Below, piece by piece: positions 17,493-25,655 of a stretch of 64,000 nt of DNA. Location: positions 1 through 64,000 of the forward strand of contig CAJTMC010000001.1 of NCBI GenBank assembly GCA_910577115.1, in the 5' to 3' direction. Positions within the stretch are counted from its first letter, which is position 1; every line of letters begins with the position of its first letter. The DNA comes from an uncultured Lachnospiraceae bacterium (GTDB lineage Bacteria; Bacillota; Clostridia; Lachnospirales; Lachnospiraceae). The notes under the pieces were generated by a model, which ran no database searches, had not been told where the DNA came from, and saw nothing but the letters and a program-made list of their open reading frames with translations. Position numbers and translations under genes: made by a program.

Positions 17493-18572
17493 TTATGACT
17501 GATACATCTCTGCGTAGTATTTCTGATAATCGCCGCTTGTGACATTTTTCATCCAGTCCTCATGCTCAAAGTACCACTGAATGGTTCGCTTAATGCCATC
17601 CTTAAACATGGTCTCCGGCTCCCATCCAATCTCCGCCTTAATTTTGTCAGGCGCAATGGCATATCTCCTGTCATGTCCTTTTCTGTCCTCAACATAAGTG
17701 ATTAAATCCTTTGATACAAGCGCCTTTCTCGGATCATCGTCCGCAAGCATCTCCTGAAGCGTTTCGATGATAATATGAATAATCTCAATATTCTGCTTCT
17801 CGTTGTGTCCTCCTATATTGTAGGTTTCAAAAAGCCTTCCCTGCTCCTGCACCATATCAATCGCCTTTGCGTGATCCTCGACATAAAGCCAGTCACGCAC
17901 ATTTTTGCCGTCGCCGTAAACCGGAAGCCTGATTCCCTGAAGTGCATTATTGATAATCAACGGAATCAGCTTTTCCGGAAACTGATAAGGGCCATAGTTG
18001 TTGGAGCAGTTCGTAATATTTGCCGGAAACTTGTAGGTATCCATATAAGACTTCACAAGCATGTCCGAAGATGCCTTGCTTGCCGAATAAGGACTGTGCG
18101 GCGCATAAGGGGTTGTTTCATAAAAATATTCCCCGTCGTTTTCAAGCGAGCCGTAAACCTCGTCCGTGGACACGTGGAGGAATTTTTTTCCTTCCTTGAA
18201 TGTACCGTCCGCATTCTCCCACGCGGCTTTTGCGCAGTTTAACATCACAGCCGTTCCAAGAACGTTTGTTTGTACAAATACTTCCGGATTTTTGATACTT
18301 CTGTCAACATGGCTCTCCGCCGCAAAGTGAACGACCCGGTCAATGTCATTCTCCGCAAAAATCTTTGCGATTGCCTCCTTGTCCGTAATGTCAGCATTCA
18401 CAAAGGTATAATTTTCTCTCGATTCAATCTCCTTTAGATTCTCAAGATTCCCTGCATAGGTAAGCGCGTCCACATTGATGATTCTGATTTCATTATCATA
18501 TTTTTTGAACATGTAATGAATATAATTCGATCCGATAAAGCCTGCCCCGCCTGTTACCAAATAAGTCCTCAT
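17493..18572 (-). CDS. rfbB: dTDP-glucose 4,6-dehydratase
   Basis: A 359-residue SDR enzyme (RmlB) with the NAD motif VTGGAGFIGSNYIH near the N-terminus, SHVDRSI, the STDEVYG active-site segment, and catalytic YSASKAS (Tyr-x3-Lys). NNYGPYQFPEKLIP and YVEDHAKAI are family hallmarks. It forms dTDP-4-keto-6-deoxyglucose. GGAGG precedes the ATG. A promoter 100 bp upstream and two terminator hairpins behind the preceding GH25 gene indicate that the rfbB-rfbA-GH25-rfbC-exporter segment can be transcribed as its own unit. Confidence 0.97.
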   Translation of the reverse strand: MRTYLVTGGAGFIGSNYIHYMFKKYDNEIRIINVDALTYAGNLENLKEIESRENYTFVNADITDKEAIAKIFAENDIDRVVHFAAESHVDRSIKNPEVFVQTNVLGTAVMLNCAKAAWENADGTFKEGKKFLHVSTDEVYGSLENDGEYFYETTPYAPHSPYSASKASSDMLVKSYMDTYKFPANITNCSNNYGPYQFPEKLIPLIINNALQGIRLPVYGDGKNVRDWLYVEDHAKAIDMVQEQGRLFETYNIGGHNEKQNIEIIHIIIETLQEMLADDDPRKALVSKDLITYVEDRKGHDRRYAIAPDKIKAEIGWEPETMFKDGIKRTIQWYFEHEDWMKNVTSGDYQKYYAEMYQS

Positions 18573-18670
18573 GAAATCAATACCTCCAAATTTATTCTAT
18601 CCAAACTGAATTTTGCGAGCACAATCAGGATTTGCAAGTAAATAAAACATGCTTCGTGCTGCCTCGCCTA

Positions 18671-18699
18671 ATTTTATCGTATCTTGGCAAATATTGCAA
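18671..18699 (-). promoter_or_regulatory. Promoter upstream of rfbB
   Basis: TTGCAA (18699-18694), 17-bp spacer, TAAAAT (18676-18671) on the minus strand. It lies just downstream of two terminator-like hairpins and about 100 bp before rfbB. Confidence 0.6.
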
Positions 18700-18743
18700 G
18701 TAAATCTCTCGTCAAATTCAAGCCGGCAACTATCAAGTCAGCT

Positions 18744-18768
18744 AAAAACGCTGTTTTTTGCGTTTTTT
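18744..18768 (-). terminator. Second hairpin terminator after the large GH25 gene
   Basis: Minus-strand AAACGC, A-rich loop, GCGTTTTT: a short stem with T tail, in tandem with the stronger hairpin at 18781-18811. Confidence 0.5.
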
Positions 18769-18780
18769 AATATTAAGAAA

Positions 18781-18811
18781 CTCTTAGGCTGCGTTTTTTG
18801 CAGCCTTAGAG
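18781..18811 (-). terminator. Strong intrinsic terminator after the large GH25 gene
   Basis: Perfect 12-bp stem CTCTAAGGCTGC / GCAGCCTAAGAG with an A/C loop, followed by TTTCTT on the minus strand, 13 bases past the stop codon. It separates the upstream genes from the rfb/exporter unit. Confidence 0.8.
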
Positions 18812-18823
18812 CTTCTGAATGTT

Positions 18824-21800
18824 TTAATATCCCATGTAGCTTAAATTCAGGTCAACGTTTCCGTTGATTCCGCTGATTTTTCCCTTGCTTGAGTACTGCC
18901 ACATATCGTATTTGCCTTTATAAGTCGGAGCCGCTGCATACTGTGCAAGCCATATACGGTAGCTTCCCGGAATTGCACTCATATTCAGCCTATCCTCAAA
19001 CCATGTCTTTGATGCATAAATTCCTGCCTTGTAGCCGGAATTTGCCACTGTCTGGCAGAAGGCATTGACCACAGCCGTACGTGTCGCCTTGTCAATCCTG
19101 TCTGCTCTTCCTCCGCTGGACTCCGTATCGATAAAAATTGGATAAGTGAGGTTGTAGCCCTTCGCACATGCCACTGCAAGCGATGCCTCCTTGACTGCCT
19201 CCACTTCATTGACTGCCTGCGAGAATACATAAATTCCAACCTTAAGCCCTGCTGCCGTAGCGCCCTGTATATTTTTCGTAAAATTCTGATCCTGAATCAG
19301 TGCACCTGTTGCAGATCCTCTGTATCCGCAGCGGATAATCACATAATCGACACCCGAAGCTTTTACTGCATTCCAGTTAATGTTGCCGTTATGCCTTGAC
19401 ACATCAATACCAAACTTCGAGCCGTTTACCGTCGTCGCAATCGCACCGTCAGAGCCAAAGTTGTAAGTAACGCCCTGAATAACCTGCGCACCTGTTACGG
19501 GATTTCCGTTTTTATCATAATAATACGTTTTTCCGTCGATTGTCTGCCAGCCCGTATATCTATATTGTGCCGCAGTTTTGATATAAAATTCCGATGCAGT
19601 GTAATAATCTGCATAAACCGCTTCTTTATAGCTTCCGTCACCGTTTTTTAGGTAAATCTGATTTCCGTTGGCATCCTTTAATTTTGTGACCGTATCACCG
19701 GATGCATTTGAGTTTACCGTCACTGTGCAGGAAGCCTTTGCCGGATTTCCCTTTCCGTCCTTTTCCTTTGTAACTGCCGTAATGACAGCGCTTCCTGCCG
19801 CCACACCGGTCACGACGCCTTTTTCATTGACTGTCGCAACTTTCTTGTCCGAGGTTTCCCACGTAACGCCTGCGTCACTGGTATAGCCTCCTACGGTAGC
19901 CACAAGCGTCGTCGTGCCGCCTACCGAAATATAAACGCCCTGTGTCCTGTCAAGCGCTACTGCAAGCGTACTTCCGGCAGCAGCAGTAATCGTAACATTT
20001 ACCTGCGCCCTGATGTCAAGCTCCCTGCCGTCTGCGCCCTTAATGCCTTTGATCTGGCCTGTAATGACCACAGCTCCTGCCTTTTTACCGGTCACAATTC
20101 CGTCGGCACTGACCTCCGCAACGGACTTGTCGCTGCTTGACCATGTGACTGCGGGGAAACTATCCGTAACGGTTTCCGTACTGCCGTCGTCCTTTGTATA
20201 AGTCAGTTTTGCGGGTTTTACCGTAATGGTCTCATCTACACCGCAGCTTTCCCTGCTTGCTGTCAGTTCCAGCTTTGCAGCGGACAGTTTTACAGCCTCC
20301 ACGTTTACCTCACAGGAAGCGCTCGCCGTATCTGTCGTCTCGCTTATCTTTTTCTCCGGCTCGATTGCTCTTTTATAATCGTATGCGATGGTCTGATCCG
20401 CATCGTCCTTAATCGGCGTACATTTTTCTTTTTCCGCATCGGAAAGACTTTCATACTCGTCAAGATCAATCTTTATCGTTTCCTCTGTCGGCTGTGCGGG
20501 ATCGTATGTCGTCGTGATTGTTTTTCTTGTAACCGTATACGTAATGGTCGCCGTACCCTCTGATTTTGCCGTCACTGTGCCGCCGCTTACTGTCGCCACA
20601 GACTCATTTGACGATTTCCATTCGGTTGTATATTTGTACTCCGTATCACCTTCTGTTTTATCGTTAAACGATGTCCCTGTAAGGTTTGCCGTCGCTCCCA
20701 CCTTCAAAGAAAGGCTTGACTTATCCAGCGATACATTAATGGTGTCAAAAAGCATTCTTGCCGCTGCCTTTGATACACTGGAGGGATCGGGGATCGTATT
20801 CTTGTCAATCGGCAGATAGCTTTCCGAACCGCCAATCGGTGTCTTTGTCGATTCCACCCACTCTACGGTATCGGTCAGTTTAACCTCCTCCGCCACTGCG
20901 TCCTGCTTTTGTGTATCCTCTGCCGCCACATTAACCTGCTTTTCGCTTTTGACCTCGTCCTGCACATTGATGACCACATATTCCACTTTGTCTTTTACCG
21001 TAACCTGCTGTGCCATTGTGGGGAACTGATACTTGTCGGTCGAGGTTATGACTGCGTCAAAAACACCGGCCTTTATATTTTCGGCATAGATAATTCCGTC
21101 CATATCATCGTCAGTTAAGACTAACTCATTTTTCGTCGATGTATTGACAAGTTTCACTTCAAATCTTGTTCCGGTAATCAGCTCGCCGCTGTTTATGTCC
21201 GTAAAGCGGATCTTTAAATCCTTTTCCACTGACACAAAGCTGACACTGACCTTACTTCCTTCAACGCTGCTTTCGGACTCCGGCATACTTTCGGACTCCG
21301 GCTCCTCTGCAAAGTTTCCCCAAAGCGCCGCGTCGGTCATCGCCAAAAGTCCGTCACCTCCCACGACCCCGATTCCTGCAAGCTCCGAACCAACCGGCGC
21401 AATCGCCTGTATGTGCTCGTTCACGCGCCTGTTTGCAAAAAACATGCTCAAAATCACAATGGCTGCCACCACAAGCACAATCCCCGTCGTCACAAGAACC
21501 GCATCAAGCGCTGTCATATTTGATGCATGCTTCTTCAAATTGTAAAGCAGCGACTGCATTCTGCCTGCAAAATCCGTTCCGAAGACAACATCATCTTCTT
21601 CCACATCATAGCCGTCATCATAACTGCTGTCAAAGGAATCATTATAACTGTTATTTACACCGCCGTAAGCTGTATCAAAGCTGTCCTCGTCATATTCCTC
21701 GTCGTACGCATCGTACTCGTCACCATACTCCTCCGATTCATAATACGCGTCGTCATCTTCATCATCATATGCATTGTCGTCCTCGTAATAGCTTCCCGTA

Positions 21801-22312
21801 TCCTCCGCATAATCGTCTGCATAATACTCCGCACCTTCGTCCGTAAGCGCTTCCTCTTCGTAGTATTCCTCCTCTTCAAACGCCTCCTCTTCAAACGCCT
21901 CCTCTTCAAACGCCTCCTCTTCAAACGCCTCCTCTTCATCGTATTGCACTTCTTGAGCAGCCGTTTCCTCTTCAAAGCAGTCTTCCTCTTCAAACGTTTC
22001 CGCATCATCGTATTGCGCTTCTTCCATAAGCGCTTCCTCTTCGTAGTATTCCTCCTGTGCATCGTCGTCTTCCGGCTCCTGTGCATCATATTCTTCCTCT
22101 TCGTAATATGCTTCTGCGTCGCTGTAATCGACTATGTATTCATCTTCATCGTCATATTCCCCGCTGTCATACTCCGCATCATATGCATCATCGTCCTGAC
22201 CAAACTCCTCGTACATGTCGTCTGTATATTGATCAGCCAAATATTTTCTTCTCTTATCGGCTGTTTTTCTCTTATTTGTACCGTGTAACCCAAATGTTTT
22301 CTTATTCTTCAT
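18824..22312 (-). CDS. Giant membrane-anchored GH25 protein with acidic cytoplasmic tail and Big_2-like domains
   Basis: The 1162 residues, in order, are as follows. Residues 1-20 are basic. Residues 21-245 are extremely Asp/Glu/Tyr-rich and, given the basic residues before the helix, cytoplasmic. One transmembrane helix lies at about 270-293. Outside come a SpaA-like domain (about 358-450), three Big_2-like immunoglobulin folds (about 525-600, 675-775, 785-870; TWSSSDKSVAEVSADGIVTG is typical), a cell-wall-binding-like repeat (about 918-960, YTGWQTIDGKTYYYDKNG) and a GH25 domain (about 967-1162) with GIDVSRHN and FIDTESSGG. It has the catalytic architecture of the 15.2 kb protein plus a long stalk. 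It is transcribed from its own promoter. The acidic tail is unusual for a muramidase and could recruit cytoplasmic or membrane partners of the polysaccharide machine. Confidence 0.92.
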   Translation of the reverse strand: MKNKKTFGLHGTNKRKTADKRRKYLADQYTDDMYEEFGQDDDAYDAEYDSGEYDDEDEYIVDYSDAEAYYEEEEYDAQEPEDDDAQEEYYEEEALMEEAQYDDAETFEEEDCFEEETAAQEVQYDEEEAFEEEAFEEEAFEEEAFEEEEYYEEEALTDEGAEYYADDYAEDTGSYYEDDNAYDDEDDDAYYESEEYGDEYDAYDEEYDEDSFDTAYGGVNNSYNDSFDSSYDDGYDVEEDDVVFGTDFAGRMQSLLYNLKKHASNMTALDAVLVTTGIVLVVAAIVILSMFFANRRVNEHIQAIAPVGSELAGIGVVGGDGLLAMTDAALWGNFAEEPESESMPESESSVEGSKVSVSFVSVEKDLKIRFTDINSGELITGTRFEVKLVNTSTKNELVLTDDDMDGIIYAENIKAGVFDAVITSTDKYQFPTMAQQVTVKDKVEYVVINVQDEVKSEKQVNVAAEDTQKQDAVAEEVKLTDTVEWVESTKTPIGGSESYLPIDKNTIPDPSSVSKAAARMLFDTINVSLDKSSLSLKVGATANLTGTSFNDKTEGDTEYKYTTEWKSSNESVATVSGGTVTAKSEGTATITYTVTRKTITTTYDPAQPTEETIKIDLDEYESLSDAEKEKCTPIKDDADQTIAYDYKRAIEPEKKISETTDTASASCEVNVEAVKLSAAKLELTASRESCGVDETITVKPAKLTYTKDDGSTETVTDSFPAVTWSSSDKSVAEVSADGIVTGKKAGAVVITGQIKGIKGADGRELDIRAQVNVTITAAAGSTLAVALDRTQGVYISVGGTTTLVATVGGYTSDAGVTWETSDKKVATVNEKGVVTGVAAGSAVITAVTKEKDGKGNPAKASCTVTVNSNASGDTVTKLKDANGNQIYLKNGDGSYKEAVYADYYTASEFYIKTAAQYRYTGWQTIDGKTYYYDKNGNPVTGAQVIQGVTYNFGSDGAIATTVNGSKFGIDVSRHNGNINWNAVKASGVDYVIIRCGYRGSATGALIQDQNFTKNIQGATAAGLKVGIYVFSQAVNEVEAVKEASLAVACAKGYNLTYPIFIDTESSGGRADRIDKATRTAVVNAFCQTVANSGYKAGIYASKTWFEDRLNMSAIPGSYRIWLAQYAAAPTYKGKYDMWQYSSKGKISGINGNVDLNLSYMGY
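21871..21930 (-). repeat. Four perfect 15-bp repeats in the acidic tail
   Basis: Four identical copies of plus-strand CCTCTTCAAACGCCT, encoding FEEEA-type pentapeptides. Perfect identity implies recent slippage; changes in number keep the frame. They lie in the cytoplasmic acidic region. Confidence 0.9.
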
Positions 22313-22387
22313 CCCTTAACGTCCTTTCGACTTCCTCCTTCTCGTCATAATTAATAATTTTGTAACATTTTTAATGTTTACGCAACA

Positions 22388-22416
22388 ATAATACCAGAGT
22401 TTTGACACTATGGCAA
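22388..22416 (-). promoter_or_regulatory. Promoter for the giant GH25 gene
   Basis: TTGCCA (22416-22411), 17-bp spacer, TATTAT (22393-22388) on the minus strand, about 70 bp before the ATG at 22312, which has AGGAGG-like sequence upstream. Confidence 0.65.
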
Positions 22417-22434
22417 CTCCTTAATATTATATTT

Positions 22435-22773
22435 CTACATGTAAAATACTGCCATTCCCAGCATAATACAACCCACTCCCAGAAGTTTTTTCAAAGTAAT
22501 TTTCTCTTTAAAAAAAATGCAGCCGAGCACAAGCACAAGCACATTTCCGAAAGACTCAATCACAGGACCGTTTTTGTAGTCCATTCCGCTGTAAGCATAG
22601 ATTGTCATCAGCATCGACAAAAACAAAAGTCCATATCCGCCAATGACAAACGGGTTGATATACTCCCTGATAACGGAACCGTATGTTTTCATCGCGCTCT
22701 TTTTGAGCAAAATCTGCGAAACGGAAGCAATGCTCACAGACACAAGCATGCAAAACATAAATTGATTAATCAT
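22435..22773 (-). CDS. Small four-helix EamA/SMR-like membrane protein (putative flippase subunit B)
   Basis: This 112-residue protein is almost entirely four hydrophobic helices, with the SMR/EamA-like second-half signature SFGNVLVLVLGCIFFKEKITLKKLLGVGCIMLGM. It overlaps the preceding gene of the same type by 8 bp. Pairs of such small proteins (as in ArnE/ArnF) flip undecaprenyl-phosphate sugars, and this locus also encodes GtrB-like and GtrC-like enzymes that need such a flippase. A drug-efflux role (EmrE-like) is less likely in this context. Substrate assignment is inference. Confidence 0.8.
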   Translation of the reverse strand: MINQFMFCMLVSVSIASVSQILLKKSAMKTYGSVIREYINPFVIGGYGLLFLSMLMTIYAYSGMDYKNGPVIESFGNVLVLVLGCIFFKEKITLKKLLGVGCIMLGMAVFYM

Positions 22774-23140
22774 GACTCGCCTCTTCTCCTTTTGTAGGAT
22801 TTTCGTCCGTATTGATTATGGCGGTTCCAATCGTCACAAGCAGTACGCCGATCATATTTTTCACCGTAATCGCATCGCCGAAAAACAAGACAGCCCAGAG
22901 CATCGACCACAAAACTGCCATCGATCGGTTTGCATAAGCCACAGAAAGCTCAAACCGCTTGATCATCTGCTGCCACAAAACCGCATAAACCGCAAGCAGA
23001 ACAAACTCCAATCCAAAAAAAATCAAAAATCGAACAAGGTGATCTCCATTGGCCGATGCATTTTTTGACATAATGCCCGAAAGGGTATAAATCACGACTA
23101 CCCCTTGCAGCAGGATAACATTCTTTATTTTTGTCCGCAT
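22766..23140 (-). CDS. Small four-helix EamA/SMR-like membrane protein (putative flippase subunit A)
   Basis: This 124-residue protein has four predicted helices and the EamA-like segment MAVLWSMLWAVLFFGDAITV. The ATG at 23140 overlaps the upstream stop (TGATG) and has GGAGG seven bases before it, so it is strongly coupled to the upstream gene. With its overlapping partner it is likely to form a heterodimer of antiparallel type. Role as for the partner: translocation of a lipid-linked sugar. Confidence 0.8.
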   Translation of the reverse strand: MRTKIKNVILLQGVVVIYTLSGIMSKNASANGDHLVRFLIFFGLEFVLLAVYAVLWQQMIKRFELSVAYANRSMAVLWSMLWAVLFFGDAITVKNMIGVLLVTIGTAIINTDENPTKGEEASHD

Positions 23141-23991
23141 CAAAATCCCTCCCGTTTCGACTCTCCAACCTGGAGCACATCATCATCCAAGAGCCCCTGC
23201 TCTTTATACACGTCATAATAATTGTAATCCATATAAATATAATATCCCTGCACAAAATCCAGCAGAAAATAGTTCTGCTCCTCCATACCGCCGCGTATCT
23301 GCTTTGCGCAGGAGAGCACTACGTACGCACAGTGCTCCTCTCTTGCACAGCGTGCCACCTCCACAGCGTCATAGTATGTTTTATCCCCTTCCATCGCATC
23401 ATACAACGCATTCGAAAAATTCCATGACGGCTCTAAAATATTTCTGCCGTACGGCGTAAACACGTCCGCCGTATATTGCCTAAAAAACGGCAGAAGCTCC
23501 GCAGGAAGCACCGCAATCGGCGTATAATTGTCAAGCTTTAACGCCTCTGCCACATCAATCACCTGCTGCGGCATATGATACGCATTGACCGCCTTAAAGT
23601 GCAATGTCTTTGTGTAGACCAAATCCCCATTGATGCAGATTACGAGCAACGCAGTCACAAACACGAGCCCTCTGCTAAAAATACTGCGAAAGCGCATCAT
23701 CAGTTTTACCACACTGTAACACACAAGAATGCCCATTGGCAAAGCCCACAGCACGCGGTAGTAAATCTCGGCATCAATCCGAATCCCAATCCATGCATAA
23801 AGCGGGCACACAAACACCACGCCAAGCGCTGTCACAAGATACACAAGCACGACACGCAAACGCTTTTTTTTCTCCGTCACCCACAAAAACAGGAGCGCAA
23901 TCAAAAAGAGCGGCACGAGAAAACTTTGATTATTATATAAAACAATATCCTCAAGCACTGTCCCGACAGCCACCTTAAGCGCAGAAAACAT
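23140..23991 (-). CDS. Membrane protein, second half of a DUF6077-like GT-C protein
   Basis: This 283-residue protein has about four transmembrane helices in the first 130 residues and then a soluble C-terminal domain (about 135-283) expected outside. On its own it matches nothing I can name. Together with the gene just upstream (helices plus a DGDDAYY motif) it looks like one larger polytopic GT-C-like protein divided in two. The break is not a simple frameshift: GGAGGT stands before this ATG, and 33 bp separate the genes. It probably functions with the upstream product in adding a lipid-linked sugar on the outer face. Confidence 0.6.
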   Translation of the reverse strand: MFSALKVAVGTVLEDIVLYNNQSFLVPLFLIALLFLWVTEKKKRLRVVLVYLVTALGVVFVCPLYAWIGIRIDAEIYYRVLWALPMGILVCYSVVKLMMRFRSIFSRGLVFVTALLVICINGDLVYTKTLHFKAVNAYHMPQQVIDVAEALKLDNYTPIAVLPAELLPFFRQYTADVFTPYGRNILEPSWNFSNALYDAMEGDKTYYDAVEVARCAREEHCAYVVLSCAKQIRGGMEEQNYFLLDFVQGYYIYMDYNYYDVYKEQGLLDDDVLQVGESKREGF

Positions 23992-24024
23992 GCCCTACCT
24001 CCTCATTCTATCAATGTTTCCATA

Positions 24025-25089
24025 TCACTTGACAACAAGATAACACACCGCCAAAAGCAGACATGGCACACAACAGGCAAAAATACCGGCAGCCACGCGC
24101 ACGCTTTTCTTTTTGACACCAATCAACACTGCCGCCACGCCTGCGATTGTAGGCACAAGCATAAAAGAGATGCTTGTGGCAAACACTGCCGACACCAGCA
24201 CACATTCATACAGAATCCACGCCCCCAGGCTTACCTTTTCCCATGCCAGATTCATCAGACATAAGAATATCGCCGGAAGCACCATTCCCGCCATCATGCC
24301 TTTTCCCTGCCACGTCCGCGTCATTGCAAAGGTCTCTGACGTATAGAGCGAAATATTTCCAAAGGCAAACCATAGTGCAATGAGAATCAAAAATACGGGG
24401 CGGAAATTACTTTTCGCCCTCCCCTCCTTTTTGGTGATCGGCAAAAGGCGATTGCCAATCTGCCCGTAAATACAATACATAAATACAAGCCATACCACCG
24501 AGAGCACACTGTGGGCAATCACCGCAGGGGGAATACCGCTCAGTCTTGACAGCCATGCCTGATAAATCGGCGTCGGCGAGAGGGCATGTCTTGCGTCCAG
24601 CGGATAAATATAGCCCGTATAGGCATCGCGAAGATACATGGTGTCAAACGTGTCCGTAAGCACCGACGTCGCAATATAGTAAGCATCATCCCCATCATAA
24701 TACTCATAAAACAACGCCATATAAAGCTGCACTCCGATTAACAGATACGCCACAAGCCAGCCCAGCTTTACAAGAAGCGGCTGCGAGAACGCTTCTTTCA
24801 TATTCCTTGCAAAATCCGCCCACACATGTCTTGACGCCCACACCGAATACACAAAAACGGCGCCGATCAATGCCGTATAAGTGACGACAAGCAACGTAAA
24901 GCTCTTTTCCAGCAAAATAAACGGCACTGCTGTCAGTTCAAACAGAAAAAAGCTCACAAACCACCCGCAGACATATGTCATTGCGGGTGTTCTTTGCAAG
25001 CTGTTCATATATTTGACCGGTATCATTCCCAAAAAAAACGGAACCAAAAGTACAAGCGTAAGCAAAATGCCCCATTGTATTATTTCCAC
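24025..25089 (-). CDS. Polytopic GT-C-like membrane protein (DUF6077-like, first half)
   Basis: This 354-residue protein has about nine transmembrane helices. The first large loop carries YYDGDDAYYIATSVL, an acidic motif where GT-C glycosyltransferases hold metal and substrate, followed by RHALSPTPIYQAWLSRLSG. I start at GTG 25089, seven bases after AGGAG; the TTG at 25095 is too close to that site. The start overlaps the end of the PAP2 gene. It probably transfers a sugar from an undecaprenyl-phosphate carrier outside the membrane, together with the following gene. Confidence 0.65.
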   Translation of the reverse strand: MEIIQWGILLTLVLLVPFFLGMIPVKYMNSLQRTPAMTYVCGWFVSFFLFELTAVPFILLEKSFTLLVVTYTALIGAVFVYSVWASRHVWADFARNMKEAFSQPLLVKLGWLVAYLLIGVQLYMALFYEYYDGDDAYYIATSVLTDTFDTMYLRDAYTGYIYPLDARHALSPTPIYQAWLSRLSGIPPAVIAHSVLSVVWLVFMYCIYGQIGNRLLPITKKEGRAKSNFRPVFLILIALWFAFGNISLYTSETFAMTRTWQGKGMMAGMVLPAIFLCLMNLAWEKVSLGAWILYECVLVSAVFATSISFMLVPTIAGVAAVLIGVKKKSVRVAAGIFACCVPCLLLAVCYLVVK

Positions 25090-25091
25090 TG

Positions 25092-25655
25092 TCAATCTCC
25101 TAATTTCCTCTTAAGCCCATAAACAGAAATCAATTTGTAAGCAAGCACGCCTGTCAGCATGCCAATCAGCATGCCTGCAAGAACATCGGTCGGATAATGC
25201 GCCGCATTATACAATCGCGAAACGGCAATCAGCACCGCAGCCGCCACTGCCCAAACAGCGCACGTTTTAGGTATGCTGCCGTCTTTTCCATACAAAAGCA
25301 AGACCGTTGCCACCGCAAACGCAGCGCCTGTATGTCCTGACGGAAACGAAAAATCGCCTGGAATATGTCCCAGCAGCAGGAGCGACTCATTGACCACATA
25401 TGGTCTTGTTCTTGCCGTACAATTTTTTAACAGCACATTTACAATAAAAGCTTCCGCCGCAAGTGATAAAAATGCCGTTACTCCAACCTTCCTGTACTTT
25501 GCCCATGCGATAAGCAGAATCACTGCCAAAATTGACAGCAGTCCTGCATTGTTGACTGCCGACACATACGGCATCAAAAAATCAAACGCATCTGTTCTTA
25601 GATTTTCCTGTATCCAAAGAAGTATGTTTGACTCAAACAAATTCAGTCCTTCCAT
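25092..25655 (-). CDS. PAP2-family membrane phosphatase (undecaprenyl-diphosphate phosphatase-like)
   Basis: This 187-residue protein has about five helices and all three PAP2 motifs: KNCTARTRPY (KxxxxxxRP), FPSGHTG (PSGH) and SRLYNAAHYPTDV (SRxxxxxHxxxD). The usual role is removal of phosphate from undecaprenyl diphosphate after polymer transfer, recycling the carrier (BcrC type). It sits in a chain of overlapping genes with the initiating glycosyltransferases. Action on another lipid phosphate is possible. Confidence 0.9.
   Translation of the reverse strand: MEGLNLFESNILLWIQENLRTDAFDFLMPYVSAVNNAGLLSILAVILLIAWAKYRKVGVTAFLSLAAEAFIVNVLLKNCTARTRPYVVNESLLLLGHIPGDFSFPSGHTGAAFAVATVLLLYGKDGSIPKTCAVWAVAAAVLIAVSRLYNAAHYPTDVLAGMLIGMLTGVLAYKLISVYGLKRKLGD

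Noticed and set aside
21871..21930. Regularly spaced identical 15-bp units resembling a mini CRISPR array
   Set aside because: Units are directly adjacent without spacers, and in frame inside a coding sequence.
21527..22288. Plus-strand frame encoding a very hydrophobic protein opposite the acidic tail
   Set aside because: An artefact of reading Glu/Asp codons on the reverse strand; no start signals.
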